A DNA stretch of 64,000 nt, from contig JAJKFH010002656.1 in the NCBI GenBank assembly GCA_023333565.1, positions 992,001-1,056,000 on the forward strand, in the 5' to 3' direction. The DNA is from Puffinus mauretanicus (taxonomy: Eukaryota > Chordata > Aves > Procellariiformes > Procellariidae). The position numbers were made by a program, and so were the translations under genes. The notes under the pieces are model-generated. The model saw only the letters and a list, made by a program, of their open reading frames with translations. It searched no databases and was not told the origin of the DNA. Of the stretch, positions 1 to 15,500 are shown piece after piece (the stretch's first letter is position 1; each line of letters begins with the position of its first letter).

Positions 1-559
1 GCTAGAAAGCAACACAAAGGAAGCAGCAGACTTCAGTATTTCAAGTCTACTGTATTTTCAGGCTTTAACAGAGTTACTAAAATCAGTGACCAACAGAATA
101 GTTCAAGGTACAGCCCTCCCACAGAGGAGTAAGCAGAAAGACTTATGTTAAAAGATTTAAAGCTATTGCAGAAACATTTTAAAGACAACAATGTGACTTT
201 AACCAATTCAGGTACATATATCTGAACCATTCAGATGTGTTCAATATATGAAATATTTAGAAGGGAGAAAATACGCATCACTGTCTACAAACATAAAAAG
301 ACTGTCAGGAGCACGGTAATTTCTTGAAAGTGAAAAAATACTGAGAAAAGCCTTTCTTTCTGCTTGTATTTATCAAAGAGCTGTTAGCCATGGAATGCCA
401 CTCGCTGGAGGTTGTCAAAGGGAAAAGGAAGACTCAGAGCAAGGCAGATTTTGTATATTCTAAGATAACTGGTTGTAATTATTGACAATGCAATCCATGA
501 ACTAGTCCTATTCATGTCTCTATATTTAATCAAACTGCAAGCTGGTTTGCTCATCTCAC
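1..559 (-). other. CLGN: CLGN last intron visible, acceptor at window edge
   Basis: This is intron after the exon ending at 560. On the minus strand the first 30 bases of the window read as a pyrimidine-rich tract ending in TTTCTAG, so positions 3-2 look like a splice acceptor AG and position 1 like the first base of the next coding exon. No other coding segment is seen here. Confidence 0.6.
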
Positions 560-3500
560 CATCTTCAGCAGTATCTTCGTTTTCTTTTTCTTCTTCTAAT
601 TCTATTTCATCATCTTCTAACTCCTCTCTCTCTTGTTTTAGTTCTCCCTTTGTAACTGGCTTAGATATATCAGTTTTTTTGAAGTCAGTATCTTCATCTG
701 TTTTCTACAACAAATTAAAAATCAATTTATATTTAAACTCAAATTAAGAATTAAACACAACAGCCACTGTAAGCTAAGTAATATCAATGGCATATTAAAA
801 GTGCATATTGTTGCACAGATACTAAGAGTTTTCAAATAAAGTATAAGAATAAAACCAAATAAAAAATATAGTAAATTTCTCTAACCTTTGCTGGCCAGCA
901 GAACAACACACCTAGACCAACAGGGAGAGCAAGAGTCAAGATGTAAAGAACCCAGAGCCACGGGTGGTCTTCTGCAGCAGTCACCAGTTGACTAAACATA
1001 CCAGGCTATATTAAAAACAATTTAAAAAAAAAAAAAAAAGGAAGATTTTGTGTTTACATCCCTCTCAACACTTCAGTAAGTTTATAAAGTGTACTGTATA
1101 TATTTTAAGCTTTATGTTGTCCAAAGAAACCCCTTCTTTACCTTTGCTTTTTAATGACTAAAACAATATTGGATTTCAATACTAGTAAAGCAACAACTTG
1201 ACAGATTGCAAATAATTAGCAGGTGCTAAATAAGAAGGAACAAACCTGGTACTCCAATCATACTAGACTGGCCACTACTCAATTTTGTAAAGCGACATTT
1301 GGAGTCTTGGCAACCTCACACTTTACACCCTTCCCAGCTACTGTATTTTTTCCCCACGCTGTGCTAACTCAGCTGAAAGCTCCCACAGCATCAAGAACCT
1401 CAGAGCAGCAGCCAGCCTCCTGAAGAGCAATGTTTTGCTCCACCTGCACTACCACGTTCCGTCCTTTGACAGCCAATTATTCAGGGATTAAATTGTCCTC
1501 CCAGCCCAGTTCTGACTCATACAGCAGAGGGAGGTAGGCAAGCGCCTGGTTCAGTAAGACCTCTGGAAAGGATGCATCAGCAACTAAGGTCGGAAGTTTG
1601 AGAGGCACAGTGGAGTGAGGGGACTCAAGGGAATATTTTTTGCTATTGTGTGTACAGGTATAGATGCAGGTCCAAACATAAACCCAAACATTTCAGAGAA
1701 GGGCAAGGTTGTAGGAGGAGGCGGCTTTCCTAATTGCATGGGCAGATACGCTGTTGCTACTTGCTGATCCTATGACAAACAGCAGCTGTCAGGAACTGGC
1801 CACGTTTGCCACCAACCCATCATTCCTTTCCCACAACTGCAGGCCTGCTCTTGCCACTCGATCAAAGAAAATACAGGACTGTTAGAAAGAAACTGTAGTC
1901 GGTAAAGGCAGCCACTAGAGGGGCCCACGATCCCGTACGTCAGGACAAGTTCATCCTACAGCATAGGAAAGAGATCTAGAAAAAAATCTGGCAGCTGGCC
2001 AAGTGCAGTATACAAACAAAATGTGGATGCAGGCATAGAAACAGAAGAACAGATGCAGCTCCATAAACACACGTGCATTATTTTCAGAGCTGCATAATAT
2101 ACATCTACACAGCCAGAAGCCTAAAATTATTAAATAATTATTAAAATTATTAATTATTAAAATGATCATGCATAAAAACACATGGCTATTTATCTATTAC
2201 TCACAGGAGGGAAACATCTAAAGAATATATATAATGCAGTTAGCCACAAGTGAAAAGAAAAGGGAAAAAAAAAAAAGAAAAAAAAAGGTCTTTGAGTGTA
2301 AGTAACTCAGCTTCCATTTGCTGACAGGTACTGAATTTCTAGCATCACCATGAACAGCAGAAGACTCATTAACATAATGAAGCCAATTTCTCACTAGGTG
2401 TTTAAGTAAAATGTTGTACCCTTTTAATTTCAAGAGGATATTGATCTGGGAAAGGTAAAAAGCCAAACTACAAGAAAAAAAAACCTATCATAGTTATTCA
2501 GCAAGATTATTAATTGCAGACAAATTAATGTTCTGTCAGCATTAATTGACAGAAAATTCTTCCAACATCTTCCTCGCTACTTTTGGCTATCAAGAACATA
2601 GTAAAGCTTATACCTCATTAGCACTTGCTACTAATTTCTTCAAGCCCCAGCCATCTGCTGCCCAACGATCTGCTACTTCTTTTTCTGAACATATAATGAA
2701 GTTATCAAAGTAGATATCAGACGTCATAGACCAGAGTTCTAAACCAATAGCACTGACAGCGGTCATCTCAAACGGGTGAAGATCTTCAAAATAGTCTGGG
2801 TTCGGTATTTTCCGAGGGCTCCAGATTCCCTTTTAAGGAAAAAAAATGTAATCACATTACCTATACCTCACTAAAAACAAACTGTGAAACAAATTTTAAA
2901 ATACTTAGAACTTCCCGACTATTTTAAATGCATTATTTAAAAAGACAAGTAGTAGAGTTTAGCCTACATAAAAACAGAATTGGAAATAGCCTATAGGATT
3001 TTGGCAGATGGGTCTCAATTTTCCGGCTTAGGGCAGACCTCTTAAAATTAATTTTTTTTGTCCATACAGTGTTACAGTAATAACTGACTGTACAAAGTAT
3101 CTCCGTTCTTCTGGTACTGGTGATTCCAAGCACAGTCTTTATAAACTTCCTAGAGTAAGCCTAGGAAACAAACTTCCTAATACTGCAGGAAAATAAGACA
3201 TCGGTATTACTTCTTCCTCTAGTCTCTCCTTATGTAATATATAGTTTTGGCTTTTGTTCATCAACATAGCATACACATTTTTGTAAGGGCACTGGTCAAT
3301 ACTTTGCAGCCAGTGATGGAATCTTCTGACGTAAGCATCTATTGTCTGGTGGCCTAAGACTGCAGGGAAACTACATCCCGAGATCCACACGGTCCCTTCC
3401 AGTGTGTATATATATGTGTATATATAAAATATAATTATAAATTTTTTATGTAACCAGAAGAGTTAGGGAAAATTTTAGGGAAGGAAAATTCAACCTTATG

Positions 3501-6500
3501 ATACCTGTGCAAATTAGAGCCAAATTTTGTTTACAAACGTGCTTAGGCTCAAAGAAATCAGATTCAAGTACTCCCCAGCCATAATTAATACAAAGTAACT
3601 CTCTTTAATATCCAACTGGTTACCTCGTATCTGGGAGGGAGGAGGGGAATTTAATTATCCAAAATCCATGCTTCCACTAAAATTGAACTAGTAAGTCAAT
3701 CTGCTTACTGAACAGTTTCATTTTTTTAATTAAAAAAAAATTGTTCATTTAAAAGACTTAAAACAAACAAAAAAGAGAAATATTTCATTAAATGATAACA
3801 TAATTCAGAATATAATTCAGAGCATATTAAATAAGTGGTACCAGTGCAAATCGTTGCAAAAGCAACTTTTAACAGGGAAATTGTTTTAATACAGGAAGCA
3901 TTTCTATTTTCCAGTATACTTAAAGAAAAAAAAAAGCACATTAAATACAAAAAAGCTCAAAATGTTTAGTGAGGGTATTCAGACTCATTCTAAAATATAA
4001 ATAAACTGTAAAAAAGCCTAGATAAATATACTACTTTGACTTGCCTGCTCTGTTCAACTCTGTATCTTTTAACAACGACCTACAATATTGCTCTTACCTG
4101 ATAGTTAGGATTATCTATCATAGGTGCTTTCCATTTTCCTTTATAGTTTGGGTTATTCTTCATGGGACGCACCCAGTGTCCACAACCAGGTGCAGTCTCA
4201 CACTTTGGATTAGGTATCTGAGGGGCTTCCCACTCCCCATCCATTTCTTCATCCCTACAGAAAAAAAAAAAAAAAAATTACAAACAACTGATTTGAGATC
4301 AGATTGGTCTGAACACTAGCAGTCAGTCTGAAGTTAGGGTCCATACACATTTTTTTATAACAACCTCAGAATTTTGACCAGCTCACAGAATTTACCCAAC
4401 AGTATAAACAGTAATATTTTTTTTTTTTTACGGAGTGCTACACCCCTTTTTTTTTTTTTTTAAAGGTCACATGTTCATAACTACCACAGCATGATTGAAT
4501 GCAATTGTATTCCTGCATCTGCATACAGCTTGAAACACTTCTCCATAAGATGCTTATGGAGTCTTTGAGACTATTACATGATGATTTCAGGTTATCAACT
4601 TAAACTGCTTTGTGGGTTAACATTGCAGCAAATTCTTTCAAAGGGGTCCTTCATATTCTGTTTTTGTTTATATATCTTCAGAAAACAAAAGGCAATTGAC
4701 ACAAACATGTTTTTCTATAAGTAGCCTCCCAAAACAACAAGTATTTGGCCACACCTTACACATTCCAACTTACTACCTCAAAAGACAGTGAGATTTGGAT
4801 TGATTTCTGATGCACAACTCAATTTGCCACAGAGAATAGGCAGGCTTATAGCAAGACACGTTAACAACCTGCACTTACTGATCAATTTCTTACCAGTCCT
4901 TTGGTTTTTTTGCATTAGGGTCTGGAACATACTGTGGTTCATCATCAAGCCATCCCTCAGGCTTAACAGCATCAGGATCTTCTATTTTGGAAGGCTCATT
5001 TTCATCCCTTCAATTACAGACTTATGTTAGAAAATACAGCAGCCCAACGTTGAACCAATGTTCTGTTCAGAGGACTGTAACTGGCATGAAAGGGATGATT
5101 TTCAAAGGCACAACAGAATTAGACACGCTGATCATGGGAATTAGACATCCAAGTATCTGTTTATAAATATTTGAATTATATTTACACTGTTTCAAAGCAG
5201 TACTTAGCCCAGACAACTGGCAGGTGTCAGTCAGGTCTTCCCATTAAGTTTTTCCCTCTTCTTCCCTCAGGAAGAAGTTCACACAGAAGAAAGCAGAAAT
5301 CATTGGTGTAAATTAAGACTATATGGTGAAAAAACACCCCTCTTCCTAATCTTTCAGTTACAGTAATCTTATTATTAATTGCAACCATAGAGGGTACAAA
5401 TCAGCAAAAAGCACAATTATTTCTTTCCTTAGAAGATGACCAGATCCTTGTACCCACCTCAGTTATGTTTTCAAACTTCAGTGCTTTTAGTAGTGAAACA
5501 TATCCCAATTGTCATTAGCAAAAAACAAAATAAAACCATGTCTTTCAAATGAATAACCTGCATGTAAAAGGTATTGTACAGATAAAAATGTTCTCCTTAC
5601 CAGTCATCTGGTTTGACAGCATTTGGATCAGGTATTTTTGGTCTCTCATCCCAGTCATCAGGCTTCTTATCACTAGGATCCTCTATTTCTTTGGGAGGGT
5701 TTACTGGAGGAACCATATCCTCAAGAAGACTTCCCTTACTGACAACCGATTGGTCGATTAAGATTTCAAATGTATCATCCGGTTTTAGCACTAAATTGAA
5801 GAAATTTGTATTAAGAGAAATCCATTTTACAAATATCTTTAACCAAAACCTATATAATAAACACAGACTTAGACAAAAAACGGCAAACAGGATCCTCACT
5901 AGCAGAGCAGGAGACAGACTCCCCACCCAGGTACTGGATCTGGACACAAAACATTAAAGTTGCTACTGTGGGGACGTACAACCAGTATCAGGCCCCCAAA
6001 AATGAAACCTCTAGCAAATTCAATTGCTGAAACACATCCAAGCACATTCTAAGAAATTTTTCAAAAAGCTACCACTTGGCCAAAATTCTGCTTTATTTAT
6101 TTATTTAAAAACACAGACAATGGAAGACAAACCTCTGCCCCAAAAGGCATCTCTACTACCAAATTACAATTTCACACCTGAAAGCATGGAAACACAAGAA
6201 CTGCGTCAGTAACACAGCCGAAGGATCATCAAAGCCATATTTTCTCTGATTCAAACCTGACAGCCATTTCCCTCAAATGCCAGACTGCAAACACAGAAAA
6301 TGCTCTTCAAATGTTTAAGTATTTTAGCAAGCGTGAGTAACTGAGAAGCCAGGGTCACAGAACTGAGCAATGTCAGACTCAGTAACAGACGTTGTATCCA
6401 GATCCATTTCTAACAACCAGTGAGCACATTTTAAGTGCTTAACAAGTATATTCAAATGTCCACAACGAAGATTATTAATTCAAAGTAAATACTATTCCAC

Positions 6501-9500
6501 TTTCATGACAGTTTTATAAAAAAGGGTGATGAAAACCAGGGTAACAGTCTTGCAATGACAGTTTGATAATATCTAATGAAGCTCTTGCAGCTTGAGTTTT
6601 CAACAGTATTAAAATATCCATAAATCCAAAAATTAACCTCCCATATCACTTTAGATAGAACAGATTTTTATACTTATGTTATCAGTCACATAATGCATTA
6701 GAATCACACACCTCTATGGAGTCTATTTGAACAATTATAACAGAATAAATGCAATCCAAGTTTAAGTATCTTTAAACATAATTTATAACGAACAGCCCAA
6801 ATACAGGAACACATGAATACCACAAGAACAGTGGTTTTTTTCACTTATTCCTATTATCTAGAAGTGAAAGTTTGCTATGGCACACCACGGTAATTTATTT
6901 TAAAGAACAGTAAGCTTGCCCATGGCACAGCAGTTGAACATGCCTTCCATTATTATTCAATGGAAGTTCAAAAGTGCAGTCAATTTTGCTGGATTTGCAA
7001 TATGCCATGGATTAGCCCATTCTTCTCTGATTATTTATTCTTCCTCAGAAATTAGAAAAAGGGCGGAAAAAAGAACTAAGAAATTAAATTTTCATCTCTG
7101 CTATACTGTTCATTGGTACAGAAAGAGATGTCACATGAATTAAACCCAGTCCATACTCATTCATCTTCAGAGAGTGCGGAAACATATCTGTTCATGCACA
7201 CTGCTGCAGATGCAGGTGTTAGTGAGAACTCTTAACACGTGGAGGAGAGTTGTGTGAATTTCTGTGAACTCTGATGTCTTCCTAGAATATTGGACGGTTG
7301 TGGGTTTTTTAATGTCTTTCTTAACAAAAACATTTTTATCATAATAAGTACTGAAAGTATTAATCAATTCTTCACACTAAAGGCTGGCCAGGGCTGCTAT
7401 GTTTTTTCCTGTAATTGAATATTAAACAGCAGCATTTCAAAGCTACTTTTATGTCCTGCAGTTAAGCTCAGTCATTAAATCATTTAAGCCCGGTCATGAA
7501 ATCATTTAAGCCCACATTGTTAAGCAACCACCCCTCAGAATTAACAGACTATTATAACCAAAAAAGCAGACTCAAATACAAAGCTTCAGTGGACAAAAAC
7601 ACATTTTTAATCTCTCCTTTCCAATTTAAACTTGTAAGAATTAAACAATACCAAGAGTATATAGATGCGTCTTCTTGTCCAAATAGAACTTTTTTAGGTC
7701 TATGTCAGGACGTTTTGCATGTTTTTCATCATATTCTCCAGTTTTAGGACTCTTATGTCTGAAGATAAAGTGTAGTTTGTAATCTTCTCCACATTTATCT
7801 GGTCCAAACATAATAGTATAAGGTGTTTTGTCAAAAAAGTATTCCTGTAGAAGCAAGAAAGCTGAGCATGTGTTATACTGTACATTTCATGAAGTCATTT
7901 TGGGTACTTCTTTTCCTTGATGCTGTGTCATACAGCATAGTTACCTTTTTCGAAAAGGTAACTGAAAACCGGTAGGGTAAATCATGAAAGGAACGGAACA
8001 GTCCTCTTGAGTTGCTGGGTGCCCTCTGTTCTTAGGGAATGGACTAACCATAGAGATCACTTAAGCCTCTTCAAAGGAAGATGAATATACTTATTTAAAC
8101 CTTAGCCTTATGTTAAGTGGAAATGCCTGTCACAAATCAAAACACCCAAGTATCTATAATCTTCTACAAACATTACACTAAAAGATGGCAGGGAACTAGT
8201 TACTGTTCTTCATATCAATTTTATTTTTCAATAAAGATAAAAACCAGGATATTATCATCCGGTATTTTATCAGTCGTCTTGCTCCACATTAAATAACAGC
8301 AACAAACAACCCTGAAAATATCAGGTATAGTTATTCTCCTTCAGAGTATGTTGCAGCAAGCTGTTTAGATATGTCAGTGTTTTTCAACTATTTATATGAT
8401 TTTTGTATTTGGAATATGCAGTAACATGCTGCCTTATATTCTTACGCAATTGCTTGAAGGAAGACCACCTCTTGATTCCTGGAAGTTTTCTTCTTGAAAG
8501 ATATATTCTGACATAAGTGTACTGTTTGAAAAAAGTCATTCACTTTTTAAATGCGAAGTGAAACATTTCCACTTTATGCACTACAGAAGTGCATGTATTT
8601 TAAGTTTGGTCCCTTTTACAACATTCAACAGTCTTAGGAAAATGTCACTGCTAAGAATTAACAATAATTAACTGACTATTCTGATAGCAATAAGCATACA
8701 TACAGCATTGAGACATGTCCAATTTTGAAGTTTAAAAAAAAACAAGAAAGAGAGAACATTGACTCTTTTAAGTTACCTCATCACACAGCCAGTGAAACTC
8801 CAAAAACGGTACAGGATGAATTGTAAGCCAGGCCATAAACAGGCAAATTTTGCATTTGCTGTCTTCTAGTTTACCTTCTAGTAAGACCAACATACTAAGG
8901 CACTTATTAATTTTTCACACTTGATCATTCAGACCTTTTCCTGGGAATTGATTCTCCATCACTTTCAGTTTCTAAATCCAAGTTGCGGCCCTTTCTAAGA
9001 TGCCATGTTGTGTGCCACGCAGTAAAAAAATTGTTTCACAAGTTACGAGTTGAGATTCTATGGCTTCTATTATTGCAGAAAGTCAGACTAAACAGACACA
9101 AAAGTCCTTTGTCCCGGATATAAGGCACCACTCGTGCAGAACTAAGAGGAGTACGTTAATCACAGCAAACTCTTCATTCTAACCTTCTGAAATTCACATG
9201 GAGATTTCTTGTGTGAATATAGATCTTAATAGCTTACTTTAAGTTTTAAACTACCTAGAAGTTTCATTAAAATAAGCTGAAATTGTAACAAGAATAACAT
9301 TATCAAATATTCCAGTAGTAAAAAATGCACAACTCCAAAGGTTTTGTGTATATATAATAAATTATGTGTATATTATTATCTTGCTCGATCTTCTGCTTAA
9401 ACATTTGAAAAGCTTTTTAAGAATTTAGGATGCATTAGGAATGAATTTCTTACTGACATTTCACAAAAACAATTATGCATTCTTCAAATGAACAACTGAT

Positions 9501-12500
9501 AGCAAACGTTAAGTAAGAGGACATACCAGATTCAAGTCATCACTACTGGAGAGAAGTTTAATATATGCACCACCACAGTCAATGCCTTCTTGAAAATTCA
9601 CTTCGTATCTGGGCAAAGAGCAAGTTAAAAAAAACATTCCAAGTATCACACAAATACAAATCAACTTCTAATCTGCAGTCCTAATTATGAATACATTACG
9701 ACTGTATATTAGTCACTATTGTCAAAACACTTCTACCTGACCAAAAGGTTTTAATTGCCACACAAGCTAATATAGCAGCCATGTCAGTCAAAAAACGCAA
9801 TTGCTACAGTTGGTATCACCAGTAAGAAAAGTTTCAAGGTGGTATCAACCAACATGCACACATCAAAGTGAAGTAGAAATGCGCAAGAGTTCTAGAAAGT
9901 TTGTGTCATCTTTGAAACTGCCCGTATGACGCACTGAATTAGCCAGAGGAGTTATCTGTGTATGTCTGTAAGTACAACAAAGCAAGTCTGAATATCGGAA
10001 AAAAGTAGTCATATTGCCATGGTGCTCCTCATCACTAATATTGCTATAATGCGTTCAAGATTCAAGTTGCTTTTACGGAGCTACACAGAAGTATTCTGTA
10101 AGTGGAAAAGCACTGTACCCAAACTACATATGATTTAGATCTTTTAGAGTATGACTGAAAATTAATTAGCTTTTCCAGCAATCTTATAAAATATTAGATT
10201 TCTGTCCAAAAATATTTCAAAAGAGTTTAAATATCACTTCTTAACACTTGTACTACAATCTTACTTGATTATTAAATCATTCACACTTAGAGTTCTGATA
10301 GCTCTGGATAGGATAGGTCAATGCTATATGGAAGTCAGTATTTTTCTACAGGGATTCACATTACCTTCTTGACTTAAAGATTTTAATAATAAATATTAAG
10401 TAAAAAATCTGAGGGATTACTTACTGAACAATCAAAGGTTTATTATCGAAAATAAATGCCTTTGTAAGCATAGCTGATATTGCATGATGCTTTGCCACCG
10501 ATTTTAACACTAATCCTCTGTCTCCGGGCACTGTGTTTTCTTTCAGCTCTTCTACTTCCCATCTTCCTAAAACACACACACAGAGCCTTTGAAAAAAATG
10601 GAGGCTGAAGTAAAGAAATCATAGCCTTGTTGAAAGCAAAGAGTTAACAGCAAATAAAGACTAGTTGCCAAAGAAGGGAAGAAATCTTGACATCTGATGT
10701 CAAAAAAGTTAAACAATAATCATCCAATTCATTACTGGTAATTCTACCATGGATACAAAACATTACTCAGGTCCAGCTTACGCTTCCCCAAACTAACTGC
10801 TATACAGCACTCAAATACAAAAAAAGCATTCATGGTACACAAATTTGCTGCTCACATCTTTCTATCAAATCAGTGACAGAATGTTTTAACCAGCACTTTT
10901 CAAGAATTAGAAACCACTAGAATTCCAGCTCTACAGTTAGATGATAAAATAAAAACTGTGTCATGCCAAAGATCTATCTAACCCAATGTTCTGGATCAGA
11001 CAGCAAGGAGGAAAGAAAGCTTAGGGAAAAAGATTGGAACTAGTTGTAACAACAAGAAGTGACAAGCTTTTTCTTTTTTTTTCCCCAAGTAGCTGTTTCT
11101 ACAGCAGTAGAAATCCCAGTTTCATAACTGTTATAGCCAAAAGAAAGAAAATTATCAAAATCTCAGTTTTATGTGTAAAACAGAATTTTCCAACTAAAAA
11201 AAACCACCAGCCATGGACTCCAAAGTAGGAAAGAACACATCCTTACCATAATCGCCATAAACCAATGAAATTGAATACAAAAATGTACACATTTAACATA
11301 AAAATGTTTTTACATCACAAAATTTAATTAAGTTTATTGCACAAACCCGTAGCATGTGCTACATATCCATATCCACTAGATTTCTGTTTAATTGCAATAT
11401 TGTATGAAAGGATCAATACATTTTAGATATGTCATTTTAATCAAGCCTAATGCTTGCATTGCTAATACAGAGACTGTTTCAAAGCTCTGGTTCATATTTA
11501 ATTTTTATTGTAAGAATCTATTTCAGCCTTAAGAAATTGGCAGATAATTAGAGATACCTACACTTTGGGTATGCATAGCTCTACGCAGAAAAGCCCGCTC
11601 TCCCATTTCACCAAAAATGTATTAGTTCTAGCCAATTAAGATAACGTTAGCTTTCAATATTTTAAAGATGGCACATGTGTAAAGTATACGTTATTCCTTG
11701 CTCTTCTCAAATTTACAGAAATCTACAAGAAAATTTTAATATTGTAGATCTGTATCTTTAGACTGTGGTATCCCCCAATGCCTAGAGGAACACAAAATAT
11801 TTCTCCAGCTTTTAGATTTGTTCCTACCATTGTCACATAAAAAGTATTAGTCACAAGGCACTGTGTAAGCTAGATACCTGAACAGTTCTTCCCCTCCTGC
11901 TTATACAGAATTAGAATCTTTCAGTTCAAATCTAACCACATGGGAGATGAAGCTTCCCCCCCACCGAAGTCTTTCCTAGAATTATCAGATCTGATCTTAA
12001 AGACAATCAAACAAGCCTACAGCTTTAAAAATAAGAGATTATATAATTATAAATTCTCCAAGTTTGGGAAAAATACAGTTGATTACACATGTGGGCAATA
12101 TCCAAAGAACAAGACTTCTAAAAGGGCTGTTATATTTTCTCAGAGATTAGCAGCGCAAGATTCACTGATTTTTTTTCCAGGAACGAACACAGCACAAAAG
12201 AAAGACTACTTTTACAATTCACTGAAATCTTGAAAAAAGCCTGTGTCAACATGAACAAAAGGAAGAAAATGTAATGAGTTCTTCAGCATGTGTTTTAGAG
12301 AAGATTCACAAACTATGAAATCCAAACGAAACAGCTATTACTTTTATTCAACTGAAGTGTGATTTGTGAAAGGTCGTTAAGGAAGGGCAGATATGTATGT
12401 CAACAAAAAATCCCTGGTTTCTTGTTGTCTGCTAAAGAGGAGGGATGAAAATCCCCTCCTCTTCAATAGCGTTCCTTCCTGGAAACTAAGACCAAGCCAT

Positions 12501-15500
12501 AATGCCAGGCAAAACAAGACGACAAAAAAAAAAATTAATTGGAAAATAGTTCAAAAAAAAAAGTCTTTTCACCACAGACTTTGTTAATGTTGAATTGTCT
12601 GGGTGACTTTAAGCAAATATGACTGTTTTGACATGAGAGACAATTTCTATTTAATATGAGGCCAAGTAATCAGAGACACGTCGGTTCTTAAAAGCATCTC
12701 ATCTGTATGGGTATCTCCTCTGCAACTTCTTTATTTTTACCAGTTATTTCTGATAACTGCTAAACCTAAAAACATCTGTTCTGTACTGTTTTGCACACTT
12801 AAGTCCTACAAGTTACTTTTGCTTACCACTTTCTATTAACATTCATTGATTTCATTTGACATAAGAGCATTAGCAAATACTTTTCCTTTTGCAGCAGAAA
12901 CTTTTTCTGTTCTCCCCACTTTCTCTTAAATGAAATAAATTGCAAAATTATTGCCATAGATCACACATCTGTCAAACAGTTTAAAATTACATTCAAGCAG
13001 GCAATTCTAGCCTAGGAATTTATAAGTCAAGTGCAAACCCCAATGATAAAAACCGTCAAAACAACTTTTTCATTATTACTTTCCAAATTTTTTTAGACTA
13101 CTCTAAGAATGAACTGTACAAGAACCACTGGAGAACCCTATATTCAGGCACAGACAATCTGAAAAAGTATTTTAAAGAAAAACATCATTCGGTTTAACTT
13201 TTATGTTTCAGAGGTCAGACCGGGAGACCAACCCATGAATCAGTAGGACAGATGCAGCAACATGGAACATGCTGCTTTAGAAACATGTTTAACAACTGAA
13301 ATTGAAGTGGTAAATCTCTCTGACACGATTTCAGAGAAGGTAGTCCTCAAGAAGCACTATTCATAATCAATTAATACTGAATATTTAGATGCCAGAGGGT
13401 ATCCTAGTATCATTCATTGCAACAGATTGTTGGGATGACAAAAGAAATTATCTTCACGTTAAGTAACCCAACGAGCAACATTTCACATCTCAGTTTTTAG
13501 GATAACAGTCATTATACAAACGAGCATTTTTGACCTGTGTCATCTAGGTTTTCAAAGGTAAGTTCAGTGTAAGGGGTAATTACTTCTCAAAGAGCAACAG
13601 AACATCAGAAACTATATAGTGGAAGTAAACATTAAAACTGCTTACCATCATATTTAGCAATGTTATCATCCGTGTCTTCTTTCTTGGTTTTAGACAACAC
13701 CCACCTAAAACAAAAAGTGTACTAGTCATTGAAATATCTATGCAAAGTTGTACTATTTAACAAGCACAGGAAAACCAGCTGTCGCTTCTAGGCTGTGAAT
13801 CTGTGATAATGATTTTGACAGTCAGCATCATGGAACTTTTTGTAGTTCAAAGAACGTGAAAAGAAAAATTAAAATAGATTAGTCTAATATAGCATTTGAA
13901 AATATCTCCTAAGAACGTAAATGAATATACAATTACAACACTGAAGTAATTCAATTATTCTGAATAAACTTCAGTTTTATACACAAGCTGACTTTGGCAG
14001 AATGTAAGAATATCACGTGAGCATATAATGTCAAAAAGACATGGAAAATAGCAAGGTTCAAGTGTAAAACCTTCAATATGATAAGGAAAGGAAAAAAATC
14101 ACCTGAAGAAACCCTAACACTATCTGACAGTAACAATAACACATGCATAGCAGAGGACGAAAGGAAGAGGTAAAAGTGTCCAAATGACAAATGCAATTAT
14201 GCACTGAACAGATTCCAAATGTATTATTGCACATAGGGGATCCCAACAGGGCAAATAAACTCCTGATCTCCTTGATACTATGAACAAGGCAAACTCAGCT
14301 TATCAAATTGAGGTTACCAAAAAGATATGCAGATACCCTACACACAAAGTGTTCATTTGGAGGAGGGAAGGGGCGGGGGGGAAGAAAAAAAGGAAAAAAA
14401 GGCAGTCCACCCTCATCTGGTCATACAGTGGTTCCATCCCGAGCCATGCACAGGAATATCTTAAGCCAACAGCGTCACTGAACTCTTCATTGTATCAACT
14501 ACAATACTACATTCTCATGATTAATTCTGTAAAGAACTATTTTCATTCATTCTGAACTATCCTCTGGATGGAGTATTTCAGGGATGAGTATCTTTTCTGC
14601 TTGAATTTTAGTCAGATTTGTTCACTGTTAACAGAGATGCTGGAAAAGCTTCACAACGTAAATGGCAAACTAGATCCTTGGTGTACCAGGAGAAAGACCA
14701 ATGAGGAAAAAAAACATCTCTACAAGTCATGCAGAAGATTTTCAAGCCCCATTCTCAAAAAAGCTACTCTATTCAGGTGATTTACCTAGTCAATTTATAC
14801 GTACTCTTTTCCCCAATTTTAGGGAAGACAGGCAACATGCTGCTTACTTTCCCATACATCTTAGTTCCATACTTGTTATTCTTATGTAAATTATGTACAG
14901 CTAGACCAAAAAATCCCAAGCATTATAGCTAAAGTTTTGAAGATTAGATTTAGTAGGAAGACAAACTTATCTTCGAACAGATCTCATGAAGCTAGAAATT
15001 GGGATGAATGATACTATTCAAGTATCCCAGTTAAGTTTTTGCATTTGTTAATCAAGGTTTTCAGTTGTTTGGTTGTTTTTTTTTTTTAAACAACCATTAT
15101 CACCTTTTCTATTTAATCATTTTTCCTGTCATCATTGGTACTGCTTTTGTTTGCACTTCTTAACATTTACAAGTGACATATTAAGACAAGTGATACACTG
15201 AAGATGGGAGCTGTTAACTTATTTTTCTTCTATATTTGGTCTAAATATGTAACAAAAATAAGAAAATATGACAGAACATAATGTGAGTAATGACAGACTA
15301 ATGTTCAGTGGCCTGAAGTTCCCTGTTACTCTACAGAAGAGAACAGTTTAGAAACAATTGGAAAAAGGGAGTAAGACTCAATCTTACAGAAGTTACTGGT
15401 CCCTGCTACCATGTTATTTTGTTTACAGTTTAAACTGTGCATCCTCAACAGACATACATGTCTTACAATGGTATAATCTCACTCCTACAGTAGATGGATC

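Noticed and set aside
3139..3390. An 83-codon minus-strand frame in CLGN intron 10
   Set aside because: No similarity recognised and no splice sites in phase; CLGN exons 10 and 11 already join in frame without it.
7700..7885. A second minus-strand frame overlapping CLGN exon 7
   Set aside because: It is a shadow of the exon in another frame; the calnexin-family match lies in the frame used.
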